Shown piece after piece: positions 6,789 to 11,310 of a stretch of DNA of 11,310 nucleotides. The notes under the pieces were generated by a model. That model worked only from the letters and a program-made list of their open reading frames with translations. It had not been told where the DNA came from and did no database searches. The stretch comes from Filomicrobium sp. (GTDB taxonomy: Bacteria > Pseudomonadota > Alphaproteobacteria > Rhizobiales > Hyphomicrobiaceae): positions 1 to 11,310 of the forward strand of contig JAJFHK010000506.1 of NCBI GenBank assembly GCA_021775655.1, in the 5' to 3' direction. Numbering within the stretch: the stretch's first letter is position 1; each line of letters begins with the position of its first letter. Made by a program: the position numbers and the translations under genes.

Positions 6789-7493
6789 TCATGATGCTTC
6801 AAGCATCTGCCTAAGGCGTTGTGGATCGGTAATATGAATGTGTCGGTCCAAGAGCCTCACGAGATCCTGGTTCCTGAATCGTGATAGTGTCGAGGTGACG
6901 GTCTGACGCGTCGTACCAATAAGGTTGGCCAGATCGTTGTGCGTGAGTTCGATATTAAGACAGATTTCGGGTTTCGAATGCTGCGCTTTGCAAGGCATTG
7001 GCAGAGTCCCGGCTGCAAATCGGAGCAGCAGCCGGACGAGTCGGGTCTCAACATCATCAGCTGCCATTTCGACAACGGAACGACCAAGCGTGCGTACTCT
7101 AGCCGACAGAATGCCTATTGCCCGCATGGCGGATTGCGGATGCAGACGCAAGAAATTCTCGAATTTCGATTGCGTAAGAACAAGGACACTGGAGTTCACG
7201 TTGGCTTCTGCGAATATTTCTCGTTGAGTTCCTCTCACAGTTTCCGCGACGCCAAACAGTTCGCCAGGAAAGCTAAACCACAATATGATCTCCTTGCCGC
7301 CTGGCGAGAGCTGATAAAGCTTTACGCAACCGGCCAGGACTATGAAGACGTCCCTTGAGATATCGCCGGCGGAGAAGATGTGGGCGCGCTTCCTGCAAAC
7401 AATTTTCCGAGCGCTTTTCATGAGCGCGGCGTGCTCGCCTTCAGACAGGCTTGAGAGGAAGTTGGCGTGCGCTGCCGACCATGCTTCTTCCAT
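6789..7493 (-). CDS. Crp/Fnr-family transcriptional regulator
   Basis: This 234-aa protein has an N-terminal cyclic-nucleotide-binding-type beta-roll (about 20 to 115, including IFSAGDISRDVFIVLAGCVKLY and FPGELFGVAETVRG), a long dimer helix (about 118 to 145) and a C-terminal winged helix-turn-helix (about 148 to 225; LTHNDLANLIGTTRQTVTST as the HTH). It lacks the N-terminal cysteine cluster of Fnr, so it is not an Fnr-type iron-sulfur oxygen sensor; whether it binds cAMP, haem or another ligand is unclear. The recognition helix TTRQTVTSTLSRFR lacks the E-x-x-S-R pattern of Fnr, so its DNA site probably differs from TTGAT-N4-ATCAA. The start at 7493 is set by AGGAG 8 bases upstream; longer in-frame starts add an unrelated N-terminus. 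It is divergent from the DASS transporter gene and leads into the ModA-like gene. It may control both directions. Confidence 0.92.
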   Translation of the reverse strand: MEEAWSAAHANFLSSLSEGEHAALMKSARKIVCRKRAHIFSAGDISRDVFIVLAGCVKLYQLSPGGKEIILWFSFPGELFGVAETVRGTQREIFAEANVNSSVLVLTQSKFENFLRLHPQSAMRAIGILSARVRTLGRSVVEMAADDVETRLVRLLLRFAAGTLPMPCKAQHSKPEICLNIELTHNDLANLIGTTRQTVTSTLSRFRNQDLVRLLDRHIHITDPQRLRQMLEAS

Positions 7494-7551
7494 TCTTACT
7501 GCTCCTGAGCGGGAAGGATACTTTCTATTTCTAGGACTGTTGATCGCCAGA

Positions 7552-7567
7552 TGTCGGCTGGCCGACA
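7552..7567. promoter_or_regulatory. Perfect inverted repeat in the divergent control region
   Basis: TGTCGGC TG GCCGACA has perfect 7-base arms, 58 bases before the Crp/Fnr start and 145 before the transporter start. Outer GTTG and CAAC (about 7540 and 7572) extend the symmetry imperfectly. Its place between divergent genes suggests a regulator-binding site, possibly for autoregulation. It does not match the classical Crp or Fnr consensus. No clear -35/-10 pair could be assigned in either direction. Confidence 0.45.
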
Positions 7568-7701
7568 CCGAACAACAAATGCTTATGATTTCATCTCGAT
7601 GCACCAGGATTGTGCGGCGGCACCGTCCTCAAGACAACGAATAATAAGGTGGTCAGCCACGCATTGCTCTTCATCGAGGGGGCAGGGCCACTGATCACTA
7701 C

Positions 7702-7707
7702 GGGAGG
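7702..7707 (+). promoter_or_regulatory. Ribosome-binding site that sets a GTG start
   Basis: GGGAGG lies 5 bases before the GTG at 7713. An in-frame GTG at 7707 overlaps this site and so is unlikely to be the start. Confidence 0.7.
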
Positions 7708-7712
7708 TGACT

Positions 7713-9266
7713 GTGACTGATATTTGGCAAGTCGCGCAATCTCGGGGGATCCTTGATATGTTGCGCGAAAATATTCGCATCAGCGGTCGTGACCCCAACA
7801 AGGTTATGATTGGCTGGGTTTTGGCGTGGTCCATCTTCTTTTTGATCCTGTGGGTTCTTCCGCGACCGGAGGGCTTGTCATCTGCGGGCATGGCGGTCCT
7901 GGCTGTCGTTGTGTGGGCGTCGATCATGTGGGTCTCAGAAGCCATGCCGCCCGGCATCACCGGTATATCAATCCCACTGCTGCTCATCCTTACCGAAGGC
8001 GTCCCGTGGGTGAAGGGAAAGCCTCCGCTGGACGTGGTCTTTGGAGGTTTCACACGCCACGTCGTTTGGCTATGTCTTTTTGCCTTCCTGATCGGCGCCG
8101 TGATGCAGCTCTTGAAACTTGACCGGCGCATCGCGCTCTCCGTGCTGGACCGAATAAAAGCCTCCAATGTCGGTCGGGTGATCTGGGGCATGTTCTTCGT
8201 CAACATCATCCTAGCCTTTCTCATTCCCGCCGCGAACGCACGGGCGGCAACTCTCTTGCCCGTCGTCAAGGGCATCACCGCCCTTGTCGGAGAAACCAAG
8301 GAAGCATTGGAGGCGCGTAAGGCGATCATTATCCAGTCGCTCGTGTACGGCACCATGATCTGCGGCGTCTTCATAATGACGGCACACCTACCAAACCTGA
8401 TCATGGTCGACATCATGGGGCGTGATAATGCCTACCCAATCAACTACCTTCAGTGGGCGTTGCTCCAGTTCCCCTATCTGGGCATGTTCCTCATCACGCA
8501 GTGGTGGGTGCGCTACTACTTCAGGACCGGTGGCGTCACGATAGCCGGCGGTCATCAGAAAATTCAGACCATGCACAAGGAACTGGGGCCTATGACCCCA
8601 GCCGAGTGGACGCTGCTCGCGTTGTTCGCTTTTGTCTCGCTCCTCTTCATGATGGGCAAGGGCAGCCCGATCTATGAATTGCACAAGTACCAACTCGGTA
8701 TCATCGGACTTATCGGCATGGTCATGCTGTTTACGCCGGGCCTGTTCCCATTCACTTGGAAGCAGGTGCAGGACCGCACCATCTGGGGCACTTTCCTCTT
8801 GCTTGGCGGTGCCATCACGATGACGGCAGCGATGGCCAAATCCGGACTTGCTGCCTATCTGGCTGACGGAATTCATCACTTTGTAACCGGCATGCCATGG
8901 TGGCAGGCAGTTCTGGCACTCATGGTCGGCACACACTTCATCCGCGTCGGCATGTTATCGAACGTGGCGGCAATCGCGATGCTTGCTCCGATTACGTTCG
9001 AGCTCGGCAAGCAGCTTGGATTCCATCCAGCGGCCTTCATGTTGCTGGTCTGCGATACCGATACATTCGCCTACCTTCTACCGACGCAGATAACGGCGGC
9101 GGTAATCGCCTACGGTTCGGATGAGTTCACCATGACCGATTATTTCAGGGTCGGCTGGGTCGCGGTGATCATTGCAATCCTCTACGGCCTGTTGGTGATG
9201 GCACCTTGGTACGCGTTTCTCGGCATCCCTGTGTGGGATCCCACAGCGCCGTGGCCGTTCAAATAA
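7713..9266 (+). CDS. DASS-family (SLC13/CitT-like) anion transporter
   Basis: This 517-aa inner-membrane protein has about a dozen hydrophobic segments spread over residues 31 to 501. Family marks are SEAMPPGITGISIPLLLILTEG (75 to 96), the re-entrant region FLIPAANARAATLLPVVKGI (169 to 188), MTAHLPNLIMVDIMG, the cytoplasmic KELGPMTPAEWTLLALF (289 to 305) and the second re-entrant region MLSNVAAIAMLAPITFELG (414 to 432). DASS proteins import or exchange di- and tricarboxylates, sulfate and similar anions, often with sodium. The usual Ser-Asn-Thr motifs that bind sodium and substrate are altered: AAN in the first repeat (173 to 175) and SNV in the second (416 to 418), so substrate or coupling may differ. 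The start is GTG at 7713. It is divergent from the Crp/Fnr gene and precedes the DUF3604 gene by 129 bases, suggesting that it carries that enzyme's substrate or product. Confidence 0.9.
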   Translation: MTDIWQVAQSRGILDMLRENIRISGRDPNKVMIGWVLAWSIFFLILWVLPRPEGLSSAGMAVLAVVVWASIMWVSEAMPPGITGISIPLLLILTEGVPWVKGKPPLDVVFGGFTRHVVWLCLFAFLIGAVMQLLKLDRRIALSVLDRIKASNVGRVIWGMFFVNIILAFLIPAANARAATLLPVVKGITALVGETKEALEARKAIIIQSLVYGTMICGVFIMTAHLPNLIMVDIMGRDNAYPINYLQWALLQFPYLGMFLITQWWVRYYFRTGGVTIAGGHQKIQTMHKELGPMTPAEWTLLALFAFVSLLFMMGKGSPIYELHKYQLGIIGLIGMVMLFTPGLFPFTWKQVQDRTIWGTFLLLGGAITMTAAMAKSGLAAYLADGIHHFVTGMPWWQAVLALMVGTHFIRVGMLSNVAAIAMLAPITFELGKQLGFHPAAFMLLVCDTDTFAYLLPTQITAAVIAYGSDEFTMTDYFRVGWVAVIIAILYGLLVMAPWYAFLGIPVWDPTAPWPFK

Positions 9267-9275
9267 CACGCGATC

Positions 9276-9317
9276 TGAAAGTGCGCGGGCAGCAACTTAT
9301 GCTGTTCGGCACTTTCA
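9276..9317 (+). other. Stem-loop after the transporter gene
   Basis: TGAAAGTGC (9276 to 9284) pairs perfectly with GCACTTTCA (9309 to 9317). Inside, CAGCA (9290 to 9294) pairs with TGCTG (9300 to 9304). It begins 9 bases after the transporter stop. No T-run follows, so it is a weak candidate for an intrinsic terminator. It may stabilise the transporter message or attenuate the downstream gene. Confidence 0.6.
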
Positions 9318-9329
9318 ATAACCTTCAGC

Positions 9330-9363
9330 CGGTCAATACACGGTGTTCCGTGAGCCATGACCG
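9330..9363 (+). other. Second stem-loop, before the DUF3604 gene
   Basis: CGGTCA (9330 to 9335) pairs with TGACCG (9358 to 9363). Inside, CACGG (9339 to 9343) pairs with CCGTG (9348 to 9352) around a TGTT loop, leaving a small internal loop. It ends 32 bases before the DUF3604 start. Together with the preceding stem-loop it fills most of the intergenic spacer. No T-run follows. Confidence 0.55.
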
Positions 9364-9395
9364 ATAGTATCCAACTAAGAATTCGGTGATTTCGA

Positions 9396-11310
9396 ATGCA
9401 AGACGAAGCAACGGGTAACGGTTGGTTCCGCCCGCCGATGAGCGAGAAAGAACTCAAGGAAAAGCTGGGCGACTATGTTGCGCCCAAGGGCCTCTACCAA
9501 AAAACCAAGGCCATGCCTTTTCTCGGCAGCGTCAGGTGCGATACGACGCAACTTGTGGCCGGCGAGTGGACGGAGATCGTGCTTGACTACGAAGTCGGTG
9601 CATCGGGAATTGCCGATGGTGCCTGGATCAAGGCAACCTTCAAGTTCTATTCTGATTGGGCACTTTTCCAGACTTCCGACCCCGCCGGGGCCAATTACGT
9701 TTCGGCCGAATATCAGGCCGGCTCATGCGTCGAAGGCCAAGTTCCCGCAACCGTGCAGTCACTCAAAGTCCGGTTCGATCAGAAGGGTCACGAACGCCCG
9801 TTCCAAAAAGCCATTATCGTCGACACGGTCGATGGCTATCTCAAGCCCGGCGATCACATCATCATCCGTTTCGGCGATCGGCGGGGCGGCGGTCCAGGGA
9901 CTCGCGTTCAGACTTTTGTCGAGAAAGGGTTCAAGTTCCGCTGTTATATCGACCCCCTGGGTACTTCGCGGTTCTGCGACATTCCGGGCGATGTCGTGAT
10001 CGACATCGTTCCAGGTCCGGCCCAAAAACTCGTCATGGCCGGAACACGGATGCTTCGACCGGGCGAACCTGCCAATCTAGGGGTGCGGGCTGAAGATGCA
10101 TGGGGCAATACTTGCATTGACGAAAATGCCAAAGTCAAAGTCGTCGCCAGCCAAGGCGGCAAAGAAGTCTTCGAGAAGACTGTTGCGCCAAATGCGAAGG
10201 GCTGGTGCTTTGCAGGCATTGACGGCATCCCGACCAAAGCTAGCGGGGAACTTGTGATTACGGCGACAATGGAAGGTCGCCCTGAGGTTGCGCCCGCGAC
10301 ATTCTATCTAACGGTAGATGAGAAATGCCCAGCCCCGCGCCTGCTCTATGGGGATCTGCACGTTCATTCCGACAACACCGTAGGCATCAACGATACAACC
10401 TACAATCTCAGTTATGGACGCGATATCGCGCGGCTCGATTATCTCGGTTACACGGCGAACGACTTCCAGATCACCAAGGCCAACTGGGATAGTGACGTCG
10501 AACTTATCAACTCGATCAACAAGGATGGCGAGTTCGTCTGCTATCCGGGGACCGAGTGGTGCGGCAACTCGTGTGCAGGCGGTGACCATAACGTCGTCTT
10601 CCTTCACGGCAAGACGCCGGAATTTCCATTCGACGCCACGGGCAATATCGCGCGATCCTTCGAATGGAACGAGGATATGCAGGCAGACACGATCATGCCG
10701 GGCGCATGGCCGTTGGAAGAACTCTGGGCGACCTATATTCACGACCCGGAAGGACATCTCATCATGCCCCATGTCGGCGGGCGGCGTTGCATCATGGACT
10801 GGTATCATCCAGTGATGGACCGGCTCGTGGAAATCGGCTCGGCCTGGGGGCATTTCCCATGGCTGTATCAAGACGTCGCAGCGCGTGGCTATAAGCTCGG
10901 TGTGTCCATGAACGGGGATGAACATCGCGGTCGCTGTGGCGGTGGCGTGCCCGGCACAGCGGTGTTCGGCACCAAGGGTGGCGTCACGGGACTGGTCAGC
11001 GACAAGCTCGACCGCAAGACTGTCGGCGAAGCGCTGCGCGCGCGCCGCACGTTCGCCACCACGGGTGAGCGCCTCGTCGCGATGTCGTGGTGCGGCGATC
11101 ATCTGATGGGCGATGAATTCAAGCACAAGGGGAAAGCGAAGATCGACTACCGATTCATTGGCGATCAGGGCTGGGATGAAATCGCGCTGTTCGATCACAC
11201 AGGGATCGTCGCCTCCAGAAATCTTCAAAAGGAAGCCGGCTATTCGGACAGCCGCATCCGCGTGCGCTTCGGCGGAGCGCGTATCCGCGACCGCTACCGC
11301 TGGGCCGACT
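9396..11310 (+). CDS. DUF3604 (PHP-like) putative metal-dependent hydrolase, 3' end outside window
   Basis: The frame is open from the ATG at 9396 to the window end, giving 638 codons with no stop. GGTGA lies 6 bases before the start. Residues 1 to about 310 form an N-terminal part that looks beta-rich and Ig-like toward its end (PGPAQKLVMAGTRMLRPGEP, 206 to 225). From 318 the DUF3604 region follows: YGDLHVHSDNT (318 to 328) with the PHP-type H-x-H pair His322 and His324, YPGTEWCG (383 to 390), GGDHNVVFLHG (395 to 405), MPHVGGR (457 to 463), Glu479 and NGDEHRGRCGGG (506 to 517). These His, Asp and Glu residues are likely metal ligands. The stretch LGYTANDF (350 to 357) lacks the T-D-H seen in many relatives. 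No signal peptide is evident, so a cytoplasmic location is likely. The family has no established reaction that I can name. It probably works with the DASS transporter upstream. Confidence 0.88.
   Translation, partial: MQDEATGNGWFRPPMSEKELKEKLGDYVAPKGLYQKTKAMPFLGSVRCDTTQLVAGEWTEIVLDYEVGASGIADGAWIKATFKFYSDWALFQTSDPAGANYVSAEYQAGSCVEGQVPATVQSLKVRFDQKGHERPFQKAIIVDTVDGYLKPGDHIIIRFGDRRGGGPGTRVQTFVEKGFKFRCYIDPLGTSRFCDIPGDVVIDIVPGPAQKLVMAGTRMLRPGEPANLGVRAEDAWGNTCIDENAKVKVVASQGGKEVFEKTVAPNAKGWCFAGIDGIPTKASGELVITATMEGRPEVAPATFYLTVDEKCPAPRLLYGDLHVHSDNTVGINDTTYNLSYGRDIARLDYLGYTANDFQITKANWDSDVELINSINKDGEFVCYPGTEWCGNSCAGGDHNVVFLHGKTPEFPFDATGNIARSFEWNEDMQADTIMPGAWPLEELWATYIHDPEGHLIMPHVGGRRCIMDWYHPVMDRLVEIGSAWGHFPWLYQDVAARGYKLGVSMNGDEHRGRCGGGVPGTAVFGTKGGVTGLVSDKLDRKTVGEALRARRTFATTGERLVAMSWCGDHLMGDEFKHKGKAKIDYRFIGDQGWDEIALFDHTGIVASRNLQKEAGYSDSRIRVRFGGARIRDRYRWAD

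Noticed and set aside
7583..8416. Long minus-strand open frame (277 codons) opposite the DASS gene
   Set aside because: It is the antisense shadow of a clear membrane transporter; its product has no family motifs.
10308..11228. Long minus-strand open frame (306 codons) opposite the DUF3604 gene
   Set aside because: The plus-strand frame carries conserved DUF3604 motifs throughout; the minus frame arises from codon bias on the opposite strand.
1..11310. tRNA, rRNA, CRISPR array or toxin-antitoxin pair
   Set aside because: No cloverleaf-type gene, rRNA segment, regularly spaced repeats or recognisable toxin or antitoxin was seen on either strand.

Overview
The window reads as an accessory, catabolic-type stretch of an alphaproteobacterial genome, probably from the Hyphomicrobiales (rhizobial or Brucella-like). 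This is inferred from moderately high GC, two GTG starts, the gene families present (SsuABC/TauABC-type importer, amidase-signature hydrolase, IclR and Crp/Fnr regulators) and a transposase start typical of insertion sequences in that group. No taxon-specific marker is present, so the assignment is tentative.

Layout. Positions 1 to about 140 hold the end of an insertion sequence, with the first 18 codons of its transposase on the minus strand. About 340 bases without a convincing gene follow. A minus-strand block then runs from 7493 down to 483, in transcription order: a Crp/Fnr-type regulator, a solute-binding-fold protein without a signal peptide (ModA/PBP-like), a 371-base gap, an IclR-type regulator, a secreted SsuA/TauA/NMT1-like binding protein, an ABC permease, an ABC ATPase and an amidase-signature hydrolase. 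The permease and ATPase overlap by one base (TAATG), and the last four genes look like one operon for import of a small organic compound followed by hydrolysis of an amide-type bond. A stable stem-loop sits between the binding-protein and permease genes, where differential mRNA stability is common in importer operons.

From 7713 the plus strand carries a DASS-family (SLC13/CitT-like) anion transporter and, after a 129-base spacer with two clear stem-loops, a large DUF3604 protein that runs off the window. The DUF3604 protein has a PHP-like metal-binding motif (GDLHVHS) after a roughly 310-residue N-terminal part, and is probably a metal-dependent hydrolase of unknown substrate. The Crp/Fnr gene is divergent from this pair and could control both directions; a perfect inverted repeat lies in the shared 219-base region.

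Together the genes suggest a nutrient-acquisition island: two import systems of different mechanism, two putative hydrolases, two regulators and an unusual cytoplasmic binding-fold protein, next to a mobile element. The substrate cannot be read from the sequence. The least explained parts are the Crp/Fnr plus cytoplasmic binding-protein pair, and the DASS plus DUF3604 pair with its structured spacer.
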